This document shows, piece by piece, positions 53,616-64,000 of a stretch of 64,000 bases of DNA. The notes under the pieces are model-generated. The model did no database searches. It was not told the DNA's origin and saw only the letters and a list, made by a program, of their open reading frames with translations. Every line of letters begins with the position of its first letter. Within the stretch, counting starts at the first letter, position 1. The position numbers and the translations under genes were made by a program. Source of the DNA: Pyronema omphalodes (lineage: Eukaryota; Ascomycota; Pezizomycetes; Pezizales; Pyronemataceae); the NCBI GenBank assembly GCA_024516155.1, contig JAJJXM010000028.1:1-64000 (forward strand). The letters are read 5' to 3'.

Positions 53616-54773
53616 GACAAGACGGCTAGGCACCTTAAGTATGGGATGTTGCAACCTTTGGAATTAACATATGCCCCATGGCAGTCTATTGCTATGGATT
53701 TCATCACCGAACCACCAGAATCAAATGGGTGTGATCAACTATGGGTTATAGTTGATCGATTTACTAAAATGGCGCACTTCATTCCCCTACAGAAAGATGG
53801 CAAGACAACTGCAGACCTTGTCAGGATTTTCGCAAAGGAAATTTGGAAGTTGCACAGCTTACCCAAGGACATAGTGTCGGACAGAGACTCCAGGTTCACA
53901 AGCACCACCTGGAAAGCATTTCTTGGAACGTTAGGAATAAAACCAAGAATGTCAACAGCCTTCCACCCACAAACAGATGGACAAACGGAACGGCTGAACC
54001 AAACAATTGAAGCTTACCTCCGCTCTTTTGTTAACCACGAAATGGACGACTGGGCTGATCTCTTACCCATGGCTGAGTTCGCATACAATAACTCAGTCAC
54101 AAGCGCAACTGGACTGTCACCCTTTTACGCTAACTATGGGTTCTACCCAAATACGAGCAACCCTTCGGCAACTGCTGTGCGCAACCCAGCCAGCAAAGCC
54201 TACGCCCACTGGATGCATACGATTCATGAAGGAGCCAAGTTAGCCCTTCAAAAAACACAAGAAATAATGAAACGTTATGCAGACCAGAAACGACAGGAGG
54301 CACCAGAATACCAAGTAGGAGACTTGGTTATGTTAGATAGACGCAACATACGAACCAGACGCCCATCAAGGAAGTTAGACCATAAACTACATGGTCCCTT
54401 CCAAGTCGAAAAGGTCATCTCCCCATCAGCAGTACGACTCACGCTCCCACGAAAATGGAAGATACACAACGTCTTCCATACCTTTTTACTTGAGCCCTTT
54501 AGAGCAGGAACTCGGGCTCCACCAGACACAAATAAAATTTTACGGGAGGCAGATGATGTTGAGGGAAGCGAGGAATATGATATCGATGAAGTCATGAGCA
54601 GCTATAAATCTGGGAATCGAGTATTGTACCTTGTTAAATGGCTAGGTTGGCCCAACAAAAAAGACTGGACGGCAGAACCATTTGACAACTTTTCAGTAGG
54701 AGGTCAGGAGAAGTTACGAGAGTTTCATCTCAAGTACCCTGATTCTCCGAGGGACTACCGACTCAAGGATTAA
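53616..54773 (+). pseudogene. pol: pol of gypsy E, 3' part: integrase core and chromodomain
   Basis: Resumes E after B2 as DKTARHLKYGML, in frame with ECQK at 45787. Integrase core MDFITEPPESNGCD, IVSDRDSRFTSTTWK, FHPQTDGQTERLNQT; then the C-terminal GPFQVEKVISPSAVRL and chromodomain (YDIDEVMSSYKSGNRVLYLV, KWLGWPNKKDWTAEP). The piece itself is open; the gene is dead because of upstream stops and B2. Confidence 0.92.
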
Positions 54774-54944
54774 GGCTTAATGTTTTTCCCCACGAGGTTT
54801 TCATTAGGTCGAGTTGGTAGTAGGATGTAGGGGCTGGAGGACTACATCCATATATGATCACTTAATCACTTGGCTGAGGCGAGGTGCGATCACAGAATGA
54901 TGAACTACTTGCTTCGGGACGAAGCTTGAACACGGGGGAGGTGG

Positions 54945-56303
54945 TGTCACACCCTATAATGTGTGAGTATGGAATAGGTAACATGTATAACATTTAGAGA
55001 ACATGGCAAAATCGACAGGAGAATGAATAATAAGGTTAGTATCCCGGGCCGGAACCCCCTGAGGAGCTCCAGCTAGCCACGTCACGTGATTCGTGACTTT
55101 CCGAAAGGACCTCACGAGGATCCCGGCCCGAGGCATCGCTACCTGTTATTCACTGTCAGTTTGGGAGGATCAAAGATGGATGGGAACGAGTAACAACTTA
55201 CCTCATGGGTGTCGACTTACCCATGAAAAAACTACAGACGACGCTGATGGAGACAGAAGACGACGGCGAAGGGACACCTACTTATACTTGAGGTTGTGTT
55301 CCACCAAGCACGGCTCCCAGAGGGCTTGCAAGAGAAGGGAATTCTTATGAGGATGCAAGGCAGACGAATGAGATCATCCGAAGTCTGAGTTAGGCGGATA
55401 GTCGGCCAGGGAACTAGGCAGAGTCTAGTCAGCCAACAGGAGTGGAGCTCAGGACAAGGGTCAAGATTGCGTTGGCACGAGACGACGTCCTGCAGCAAGG
55501 AACACCACTCAGGGAAACTGTTGGATGGAACTGATATGACGCGACCTTAGGCCATTGACTACCAACTGCAAGATAAGGCGGCGTTTGCGTACACACCAGG
55601 GTGTGGCTGCGCGCAAGTGCGCGCAGGTGAGGCTGTTATGACATCACACAGGAATGTGACGGGGCAGTGCGCTCCGGTAAGGCATAGTCTGCCTTATGAT
55701 GTCAGATTCCTTCACTCGCAATCGAGATTCTCTAGGGAGATCTATGATCAAGACGACTCATAAGATATATGACTCACATGTCATTATCAGAGGAGTCACT
55801 GCATTATGCGCTCAAGTGGAGTAACCCTCTACTAGGCGCTTAATCCCAATCCCTGATTGGAAGGTGTGGTAGCACGGCGAGGAATGTCAAGGATTGATCT
55901 GACACGAAGGTCATCATGCAAGAGAGCAATTAATATAATTGCGCATGCAGCATGGTGCGAGCCATCAGCAGATTTGTCACAGGATTGACTCACGTCTTAT
56001 CTCCTAAGCTTAGTTTGGAAGTTGGTTCCCTTGGGAAGTCTGGGCGAACTTGTAGACAAAAGTCTATAAAAGACCCTAAGTCTTCCCACCGTCTCCTCTG
56101 GCATCAGCAACTTGATCCCTCGTTACGACGTTACCATTCTACACCAATACCTCAGGACGAGACCCTTAAGTTTATTCGGCCTGTGATCGATTAGTTAACT
56201 TCCTGGCTTCTTGAGAAAAATCTATTAGTTGAATATCTTTCGAACGAAGCACCAACTGATCGGAAAAGCCTCTGTATTGGAAGCCTCAATACCCAGGTTC
56301 ACA
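54945..56303 (+). repeat. 3' LTR of E (1359 bp)
   Basis: Same ends and length as 34132-35490; TATAAAA at 56065-56071. Confidence 0.92.
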
Positions 56304-56800
56304 AGCAGGCTGAGGAAGAAGGAAGGAGAAGGGGAGAGAGGGGAGGAGAAGAGGGGCAGGGCGGGCACGGGTGTCTGAAAGGGCAAAGAGTCAGGAGACA
56401 CCGGCGGAGGAGGGGAGAGAGGAGAGGAGAGTGGGGGCACGGGTGGCCCGGCGGCTGTTTAACTTTGCTTTGGTTTTGTTTTTGCTTTGTGGAGGAAATA
56501 AAGGAGGAAAAATGGTTAAAAATGGGAGGGGAAGGGAGGAGGAAAGGGAGGAACCCGGCGAGGTGGCCTCTGTGCAAGCAGGGCACTGGAACAATGGTCG
56601 CGATATGGACAACACACCCCAGCAGTAACAGTGGGGACAGACCCCACAACCACAACGATCAAGAGGAGGAGGATGGTAGAGGCGGAGACTGGGTTTTTGC
56701 TTTTGCGTTTCTTTCTTCTTCTCTTTTGTACTTAATCTGTCCCTTGTCATAACCTTAAGGTTGCAAACAAGTAATGAATAAACAAACAAACAAACAAACA

Positions 56801-57168
56801 CCGGTCAGGTCACACCCTGTGCAGCCCCACCTGCCTTCGCTCCTGCCCCCGCTCAACGACCTGCCCCGCCCAGCACACCCTACTACGGACCTGCCCCCAT
56901 GGACCTCTCTGCTAATCGACGCAAGATTTCACCCCAGGAACGCACTGCTCGCCTAGCTGAAGGCCGCTGCCTCTACTGTGGTGGACATGGTCACATGGCT
57001 GCAGCCTGCCGGAATAAACCGGCTACCCTTCGTGCTGCTGCCGTCGCACCTAACCCGGTTCCTGAGACTCCCCTCTCTGATGAGGAGTCGGGAAATGCCT
57101 AGACCAGCCGCACATAGATGGCTATGCTGCTGGTAACTCTCTTTTGTTGTCTTCATTTGCCAGCTCTT
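56801..57168 (+). pseudogene. gag: gypsy G fragment: gag C-terminus and start of pol
   Basis: Frame ending at 57102 reads a Pro-rich stretch, then PMDLSANRRKISPQERTARL and the knuckle CLYCGGHGHMAAAC, related to but distinct from family A. After the frameshift signal the -1 frame reads LDQPHIDGYAAGNSLLLSSF, similar to the pol start of A (DGSAAG, LLLSG). Cut on the left by the N4 tail and on the right by the N5 leader. Confidence 0.78.
57090..57133 (+). promoter_or_regulatory. -1 frameshift signal of fragment G
   Basis: GGGAAAT at 57090-57096 in gag phase, a 7-nt spacer with TAG, then CCAGC (57104-57108) pairing with GCTGG (57129-57133), a 1x1 mismatch, GCA/TGC and a 12-nt loop. The geometry is identical to A1, and the loop shares GATGGCT. 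Confidence 0.78.
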
Positions 57169-58213
57169 CAACAACACCACACGGCAACGGCGACCCCCCC
57201 CCTGCATTCTCAACAACGAGCACCGAAACCCCCGGTTTTCTCATCGGATTCAGATTCGCAGCACTCTGTTACGTTCTTCTCTGAATTTTCCGGGAATTCC
57301 ACGTCGTTTTTGTTGACTTTTGTCGCAAAATCAGACTTTGCATGAGTTTTGGCTTACCCCACCTCACGAAATGTCGCCAAAACAACGACAGAACAACGCC
57401 CAACGGTCGAAACGGTCTGAAAACGCGTACAATGTTCTAGCCGACCTTCCTCATGATGGATCTAATCCTACATTTGATGAAAGAGATGGAATAGTTCATG
57501 AAGTTGATGGAAACAGTGCTGGAGAACCTCTCCAGAGCGTGGTCTTGGCAGGATCACCAGTTCCTCCGGCTTCAACAGACCAGCAACAAGCGACGACTAG
57601 CCGATCGCTGTATATGTTGCACCGCGAAATGATCCAGTTCATCCTTGAAGAATATGGAGCATGCGATGAAGGGCGCCTGGACAGAGCATTGCAAATGAAC
57701 CACTCACGGATCAGTGCCCACACCTTGTTAGGTGTGAACCAGAACAACAAAGAGACTCACCGCCGCTTCGACACAGTCGAAGAGAAGATGTACGACATAA
57801 GCGACCACATCAACGACAGGTTTGACGCAGTTCTGGCGAAACTCAACGACCTGCACGGCGAAAATCCGAAGCTGCGCGCAGCATACGACTCTACACAGGC
57901 AGAAACAGCAGCTCCCAAGGCTGCTGTGGCCGCCCTGACAAAGAAAATCGACGAACAGCAACAAGTCATTTCGGCGCCCCCCTCACTGAACCTCACGGCC
58001 TCTTCCTCAGCGATGGAAGAGATGACTATGCAACTGTCCGTCGTGCAACATGACATTCAGGATGTCCTGGACGCTGTTCGCAACCCACCTGGCAAGAGAA
58101 AGCGAAGGGGAAGCGACCAGAACACTGAACCCACCTCACCAACAAACAGAAGACCCAGTGAACCATAAACCGAGAGCGACATCACCGGTGCGAAGCCTGA
58201 TGCACTCGAGACA
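57169..58213 (+). mobile_element. N5: ORF1-only non-LTR element, 3' truncated
   Basis: Begins with AACAACACCACACGGCAACG after fragment G; the N-family ORF runs until L4 begins near 58214, inside its coding region. Confidence 0.78.
57371..58168 (+). pseudogene. ORF1-like protein of N5, truncated
   Basis: ATG 57371 (MSPKQRQNNAQRS). N3-type central cassette (MLHREMIQFILEEYGACDEG, DRFDAVLAKLNDLHGEN), coiled coil, NLS-like GKRKRRGSDQ. One extra base (RRPSEP against RRPVNHKP) stops the frame at 58168; L4 interrupts 45 bases later. Confidence 0.62.
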
Positions 58214-59331
58214 TACACCCATTACACCACACAGCAACCGCTGACCCCCCCCTGCATTTGCGACAACAACAACAATTTCCCCGATTTTCGAATCGGCAAT
58301 CGATTTCTGACCTCGGAATTACCCCGAATCTCGATTTTCGGAACCCAGCTACCGTTTACCGTTGAGATTCAGCGGAAAAAACGCGATTCTGGGACCTCCG
58401 GGCCGGATTCCGGGCACTTTCATCAACGCCGCTCCACCACCCGCCCCCCCAATCATCAAACCGACCTTATTTTCGGTTTCGGCATACCGAAATCCCCCCC
58501 CCCCCCCCCAAATTCCCCCCCCACCAGCAGCACTGGTTGTGGTGATCCCCCAAATTTCCCCCCCTCCGGACCCCTTTCCTCGCGAGAAATTTTCGTGCTC
58601 GCTTAGCAAGAGCCTCCTCACGTGACTCTTCGCCATCGCTTACCTCACCACCAGTTAAGCGATGGACGCTAACGCACCCATCCCCGCCACGCCCTCGCGT
58701 ATGCAGGTACCCGAGAATATTTTTAGCCCCGACGAGCTTTCCCGAATCAACGCCCCGCACGCTGGCTCCTCCGCCATCGCGACCTCTAAGAAATCAACGA
58801 CCGCCTCCGGAAAAGTCTCCAAACCCCCCACCAAAAAATCCGCCTCTAGACGTGACCTCGACCTCCTCCGCAAAAATGTCACCCGACCGGAAACAAACAC
58901 CCACATGAACCTGGATGGGACCCCCGTCGAAACAATGCCGACCGCCATGGACACCGACAGTTGCCCCGACACCGACTCCGAATCCGACTCCGACCTGAAC
59001 CTCAACGACAGCCAGCACGCAATAACTGCTTCCGACGTCAACCCCAACCCCCAGCCTCAGCCCGACAACAACCTCCTCTCAGCCATCGCCACTATGATTT
59101 CGAAAAACACCAACGACGCGCTCCGACCTATTGTCCATTCCATCGACACCATCAACAAAAGACTCGACAAAATCACAAAGCCCAGCCCGCCCCCTCCGAC
59201 ACAGCCCCAACGTCAACCCCACCCCGAACAAACGACCACCGCCAACTCACCCCCCGACGACCTCCAATAATGGAAAGAACGATGCCGACTCCTGGAAAAC
59301 GCCCTTCGCCACCACAACATCGCCATACCGA
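58214..59331 (+). mobile_element. LINE L4, 5' end only
   Basis: Opens with ACACCACACAGCAACCGCTG and a C run, like the N leaders. The leader 58214-58661 (448 bp, no gene) includes very long C tracts near 58495-58530. ORF1 follows and is cut by the A2 LTR at 59332. Confidence 0.75.
58662..59331 (+). pseudogene. LINE L4 ORF1, N-terminal part, one stop
   Basis: ATG 58662 (MDANAPIPATPSRMQVPE). Homologous to L3 ORF1: the acidic stretch, AIATMISKNTNDALRPIV, INKRLDKITKP and the Pro-rich linker. TAA at 59268-59270 (a His codon in L3), then WKERCRLLENALRHHNIAIP up to the A2 LTR. Confidence 0.75.
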
Positions 59332-59860
59332 TGTCAGGAACCAGTGAACGGACGTTCAAGGGACACACTGAACACTACCGGCGAGAGGGACTAGGCAGGT
59401 TCCGGGACGGGGAACGGCAGGACAAGGACCGAAGTGCTCGTCAGACGGACGGCACACTAAACAGGGACAGGGACAAGGACAAGAGTGACGTAGGACTTAG
59501 GAGAAGAGATCTTATATTAGGAGCAAGGAGAAGACACAAGACGTTCGATGGAGAATCTCGACAACGGGGAGGCAAGCCTCCTTATGTACAAAGGGGCGGC
59601 CAGCACTCTTGCTGGGCCGTCATACAATCATCGCTACATGAGCTTCCGTTCTCCATCAATTCACCTGCGACGCCACAGCTCTCCAGCTCGTGGTACGTCA
59701 TCCATCATCAATCATTCTCTCAGTCACAATGGCACGGCACACCTAACAACACAACAACACAACGGCAACACAACACGGCAAGGCAACGGCACGATGTCAA
59801 TCAACAACCACGACAACATGATGACCCAACACAACGGCTCGTCAGCCGTGTGCCGTGACA
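59332..59860 (-). repeat. 3' LTR of A2 (529 bp)
   Basis: Plus-strand ends TGTCAGGAAC and GCCGTGACA. Polypurine tract (ACGGGGGGG on the minus strand) is adjacent. Confidence 0.88.
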
Positions 59861-59871
59861 GTACCCCCCCG

Positions 59872-62800
59872 TTAGGCTCGAGTTCCTACGAGAGGAGAAG
59901 GTTTGTCTGGGTATAACTGGTGAAATCTTTCAGCGGCCTCAGTTTCGGATAGGTTCGTTTCCGGTTCCCAGGTTGGAGAGTCATGGCCGGTCCACTTGAC
60001 GAGGTACTGCAAGTTTCCTCTTGACCAACGGCTATCCAGAATTTCATCCACGAACCATTCTTCTTCGCCGTCTACTACTACCGGTAGGGGCGGTGGAATA
60101 ACCTGGCCAGGGAGGGGGTCCGAAGGGGCTGGGTTTAGTAGGGACACGGGGAAGGTCCTGTGGTGTTTCATGGTCGCCGGTATATCCAATTCATAGGCGT
60201 GGGATCCAATAGGCCGTAACACGGTGAAGGGGCCTAGGTGTTTGTTTTCTAGTTTCTTTGAGGGGCGGCGGGTTCTTAGGTTGCGGGCGTCCAGCCATAC
60301 CAGGTCTCCTGGTTTGAAGACCGGCGTGGGGAGTCGGGAATTGTCGGCGGCTTCTACGTGGCGGGCTTGGGCGTATTTCATTTCCGAACGTAAGACGTCA
60401 TGGATGTGTGACATCCTTTCCGCTACCTCGTTCGCTTTCACTTCTTCAGGATTGTCGGTCCTGATTTCCAGTTCGAAAGAGCACTTGGGGTGTCGGCCAT
60501 ATATAGCGTAGAACGGAGACAGCGACGTTGTATCCGATACTTGGTTATTTGCGGCAAATTCTGCCAGTGGTAAAAATTTCTTCCAATCGTCTTGTAAATA
60601 ACAGACGTACGCGCGGAGATATTGCTCCGTAACCGCGTTAATTCTCTCTGTTTGGCCGTCGGTTTGGGGATGAAAGGCCGTACTCGTGGCAATTTCGATA
60701 CCCATGCAATTTGCCAAGTGTTTCCAGAAATGGGCCACAAATTGCGGACCGCGGTCGGACACTACTGTGTCTGGCAGGCCGTGTAGTTTGAATACGTTTT
60801 CTAGGAAGAGTTGCGCGAAGCCTTCTGCGTCTATCGTGGAATGGCAGGGCACTAAGTGCCGCTGTTTCGTTAGTCGGCAAACGATCGCACATATTGCGTC
60901 GAAGCCTTCTGATGTCGGTAGTCCAGTAACAAAATCCACCGATATATTCTGCCAAGGGTGGTGCGGAACCGGTAAGAGCTTCAGGGTTCCATAGGGTGCG
61001 TGGCGGGTAGCCTTTGTTCTTTTACAGGTGTGGCAATTTCGGACGAAATGGTCCACATCTTTTCTCATCGAGGGCCAGTAATAATTCCTGGCGAGGAGTT
61101 CGAAAGTCTTCGCACGGCCCGGGTGTCCCATGGTGGGGGGGTCGTGGTGATCTTGCAGTAGTTTTAATCGTAGTTTATCCAGCGCGGGGACATAGAGGCA
61201 ATCTCGGTAGTACAATCTGTTTTGCAACACGGAGCAATCGGCGAGCGATATGTCGTTACAGATTTGTGTGCCATCTTCCAGCATTCCCAACACCCGGTTG
61301 GGGAATGAATCTGTCTTGTAGCCCTCTGTGAACAGGAGGTCTACTTCGGAAGGTGCGAGTTTCATTGGCGGGGTCATGCATAACTGAAAGTTCTGTGGCT
61401 TCAGAACAGCTTGCTGGTTCGCCAGTATGCGTTCGTCTCCCTCTTCCGGGAGGTCGGCGGCTCTTCTTGTCAGGGCGTCCGGTTTTCCTCCCAACGTTCC
61501 CGGTCAATAGGTGATCACAAAGTTAAACCAACACCGGAACTCGGACCAGCGTGCTTGTCGTCTATTCAGCAGCTTTGTCGTCATGAAGTATTCAAGATTC
61601 TTGTGATCCGTCAATACTTTTATAGGGAAGGCGGAGCCCTCTAAGTGGGGACGCCATTCCTCAAAACAACGAACTATTGCCAGTAGTTCTTTGTCGTAGA
61701 TTTCGTAGTTGCATTCTGCCGGGGAATGCTTCTTGGAATAAAATGCGACGGGGTGTAACACGTTATCGTCGTCGTATTGTGATAAAACTCCAGCGGACAC
61801 ATAGTCAGATGCGTCTGTTTCTACTACAATCGGTTTCTCGTAGTCGAAATGCTTGAGAATCGGTGCTGATGTAAATGCATCCTTCAGTCGGTCGAAGGCG
61901 CTTTGCTGATCGTTACCCCAGGTAAAGGGGATTGCTTTACCATCTTTCTTTTTGGTCAGGGCCGTCAGGGGGGAGACCACTTTCGAGTAGTCTTTGATAA
62001 ATCTTCGATAGAAATTCGCGAAGCCCAGGAACTCTTGGACCTGTTTTAAATTGGTTGGTTCCTTCCAATCTCTCACTGTGGCTACTTTGGAATCCATCAT
62101 GCGCGCGCCGTCGCGGCCGATGTTGTAGCCCAGGTACTGTACTTCTGCCTTAGCAAACTTACACTTCTCTGGCTTCAAGTGCAGTTTTTCTTGTTTGAGT
62201 CGTTCCAAGATCTTTCGGACGTGTGCGGTGTGATCGGACTTTGTTTCGGAGAATACGAGGATATCGTCCAAGTATGCCGTACAAAACTGGTCTAGGTATG
62301 GTCTCAGGACATCATTTATAAATGCCTGGAAATCGACAGGCGCGTTGGTGAGCCCAAAGGGCATCACTTTCGATTCAAACAGGCCGTACCGTGTGCGGAA
62401 GGCCGTCTTCCATTCTTCGCCCTCTGCCATTCTGATCAGGATATAAGCGCTGCGGACATCAAGGGTCGTAAAGTATTGAGCTTTGGAAAGATTCATCATC
62501 GTTTCCTGTATCAATGGCAGCGGGTACCGGTTCTTCTCGGTACCTTCATTCAGTCTTCGGTAGTCGACACACAGGCGTAGGGATCCGTCTGATTTTTTCA
62601 CGAATAATATCGGCGAGGCGGCTGGTGATTGGGAGCGTTGTATAAATCCTTTCTCCAAATTCTCATCGAGCCATGTTTTCAGCGTCTGCAACTCGTTGCG
62701 TGACAGCGAGTATAGCGGGCCAAAGGGGGGAACGAATCCCTCTTTCAGTAGGATCTTGTGGTCGTAGGGTCGGTGCGGGGGAAGTTCCTTCGCGTTGACC

Positions 62801-63605
62801 TCCTTGAATAAATCGAGGTAGTCATGATACTCCTCGGGGATCATGTCTTTCAGTTCGTCCTCCGTGAGGGGGGGCTTGTCTTGTAGGGCGACGGTGATCT
62901 CGTCCAACGATAGCGAGAACACTGTCAGGCTTTCGTCTTCTACCATTTCTTTGAAGTCGGAGATGGTTAGACTTGAGATCTCTATAGGGGGTTCTTCCGG
63001 GGGGTCGGGGACCGAGTCTTCCAACTCCGGCATGGGGTTTGTGTCGGGCTCGTGGACAGCGGGAGGGGGCCTCGAGTCCAGGACCTCGACACCGGTTGTG
63101 CTCACAGGCAACGGGGTGCAGTTCCTTAGGCAGTATTGGGAGTCGAAGCTTACAGTGTTGGAACTGAAGCTTATTGTTACATCGTGTTTCTTCAACCAAG
63201 GGATACCCAACACCACCGGGTAGTGACCCAGCTTGGTGACAAACATGGGAAGGGTTTCTGAGTGACCGTTGATGGTAAACTCTACTTGGGCGAGGTGTGT
63301 TATTTTTCCTGAGGATATGGGGCGGCCGTCGATAACTTCAACCGTTCGGGCGGTGGATAGAGGGGTTAGGGGGAGTTTGTGATGGCGGGCGAAATTGCGG
63401 TCAACAAAGGCGATACCAGTGGCGCCGCATTCACGAGCGCTACTGTTTTCACGGAGCGGTTATTGGAAAACAAGGAACAGGAGAGGACAAGGTGTTTGCA
63501 TTCTAACTTTCCAGTAAAACTTGCGCCCGATAATAGCAATGTATCAGCAATAATATTCCCACCAGCGGCAGAGCCATCTTCTTGCAGCTGGTTTATTCTT
63601 TTCCC
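59872..63605 (-). pseudogene. pol: pol of gypsy A2, frameshift in protease and one TGA
   Basis: Same domain series as A1. Near 63431 the protease motif VDCGATG is damaged: A1 GTTGACTGC corresponds to GTGAATGC here, removing the catalytic Asp and shifting the frame. RT (CVDYRRLN, MPFGLTNAPVDFQ, YLDDILVFS), RNase H (VETDASDY) and integrase (VDFVTGLP, VSDRGPQF, FHPQTDGQTERIN) are readable. TGA at 61506-61504 replaces Arg of YRPG, one codon after the A1 stop. Chromodomain YLVKWTGHDSPTWEP is intact. Confidence 0.92.
63562..63605 (-). promoter_or_regulatory. -1 frameshift signal of gypsy A2
   Basis: GGGAAAA at 63605-63599, 7-nt spacer, stem arms at 63591-63587 and 63566-63562, as in A1. The spacer has changed; heptamer and stem have not. 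Confidence 0.8.
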
Positions 63606-64000
63606 GACACCTCTTCTTCAGCATCCACTAATTCCACGCTCGCCACTTTAACATTCGTCTTGGCGGGGCACGACGCAGCCATGTGGCCGAGGCCACCGCA
63701 GTAGAGGCAACGTCCTTCTGATAGGCGGGTCGCGCGCTCCTGTGCCGACAGTTTCTGACGGGGTCCCTGGGCCGGGGTTTGCTTGCTGGAGGAGGCGGTG
63801 GTGGTTCGGGTAGCGGGGGTGGGGCGACTGGTGGCGGGGGTGGCGGTGGTAGTGGGTTTAACTTGGCCGCGGTTGGTACGCAGCTTGCGGAGGTTTTCAA
63901 GTGCTCTTAATTGGGAGTCCAATTTTTGGCACTGTTCGACGAATTCGTGCATCGTGGTGGTGGGCGGGGCACCAACCAACTTCTCGTGCAGCTCGAGGGA
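63593..64000 (-). CDS. gag: gag of gypsy A2, C-terminal part (continues outside)
   Basis: Open from the window edge to the stop at 63593-63595. SLELHEKLVGAPP, a Thr/Pro-rich linker, KLSAQERATRLSEGRC and the knuckle CLYCGGLGHMAASC, then a short acidic tail. Nearly identical to A1 gag here. The N-terminus is not in the window. Confidence 0.88.
   Translation of the reverse strand, partial: SLELHEKLVGAPPTTTMHEFVEQCQKLDSQLRALENLRKLRTNRGQVKPTTTATPATSRPTPATRTTTASSSKQTPAQGPRQKLSAQERATRLSEGRCLYCGGLGHMAASCPAKTNVKVASVELVDAEEEVSGKE

Larger units (their letters stand above)
34132..56303 (+). mobile_element. Ty3/gypsy element E (D family), host of F and B2
   Basis: LTRs of 1359 bp at 34132-35490 and 54945-56303, differing at about 29 sites by eye. 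The body is collinear with D1. F is inserted in gag at 36132-41573 and B2 in pol at 45788-53610; both leave 5-bp target duplications and rejoin E in frame. No clean target duplication is visible around E itself (left GGAAG, right AGCAG). Several stops make it inactive. 54774-54944 is 3' UTR with a GGGGGAGGTGG polypurine tract. Confidence 0.93.
32631..56800 (+). mobile_element. N4: ORF1-only non-LTR element, split by gypsy E
   Basis: 5' part 32631-34131 and 3' part 56304-56800, with element E between. The 3' part resumes at the matching place of the N consensus (RRLRKKEGEGERGEE region) and ends in an (AAAC)n tail. The flanks (L3 on the left, gypsy scrap G on the right) do not match, so no target duplication of N4 is seen. 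Confidence 0.8.
59332..64000 (-). mobile_element. Ty3/gypsy element A2, cut by window end
   Basis: Minus-strand second copy of family A: 3' LTR 59332-59860, pol, then the C-terminal part of gag to the window edge. It sits in L4 ORF1. Disabled by a frameshift at the protease active site and a stop before integrase. Confidence 0.92.

Noticed and set aside
1..64000. Host genes, tRNA, rRNA, CRISPR
   Set aside because: Every long frame is explained by retroelements or their antisense shadows; no tRNA-like or rRNA-like stretch was recognised, and the repeats are LTRs, tails or coding repeats rather than spaced arrays.

Overview
This window is a graveyard of nested retrotransposons from a filamentous fungus. 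I see no cellular protein gene, tRNA or rRNA. The fungal call rests on chromodomain Ty3/gypsy elements, Tad-like non-LTR elements (AP endonuclease, RT, RNase H, CCHC knuckles) and one predicted intron with fungal-type splice signals (GTATGT, CTAAC, CAG). I cannot name the species or the phylum.

Layout, left to right. 1-5861: gypsy element A1 (+), 5' LTR outside the window. 5862-7446: RT/RNase H end of a LINE (-). 7447-13266: gypsy B1 (-), truncated at its 5' end. 13266-14190: 5' end of LINE L1 (-). 14191-28987: LINE L2 (-), split by two copies (N1, N2) of a short ORF1-only non-LTR element; N2 is itself split by gypsy D1 (+, 18109-27061). 28988-30972: N3 (-). 30973-32630: LINE L3 ORF1 (+). 32631-56800: N4 (+), split by gypsy E (+, 34132-56303). 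E carries a Ty1/copia element F (-, 36132-41573) in gag and a near-perfect gypsy B2 (-, 45788-53610) in pol. 56801-57168: a gag scrap of a fourth gypsy family, G. 57169-58213: N5 (+). 58214-59331: LINE L4 5' end (+). 59332-64000: gypsy A2 (-), running off the window.

The nesting gives a relative chronology that the LTR pairs agree with. By eye, E LTRs differ at about 29 of 1359 positions, D1 at about 12 of 1385, F at 1 of 161 and B2 at 1 of 760. Target-site duplications are visible for D1 (CCGGG), F (GCCAT), B2 (AGAAG), N1 (14 bp) and N2 (13 bp). B2 has intact gag, pol and a third ORF and is the best candidate for a recently active element.

Points that may be new. (1) Family B has a third ORF in the env position: a Cys/His-rich protein with a C-terminal membrane segment whose end and stop codon lie inside the 3' LTR. 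(2) Copia F has what looks like a 394-nt spliceosomal intron exactly between integrase and RT, whose removal restores the frame. (3) Three gypsy families carry textbook -1 frameshift signals (GGGAAAA/T, 6-7 nt spacer, conserved stem-loop). (4) The N family encodes only an ORF1-like protein, and a central cassette has been exchanged between copies.
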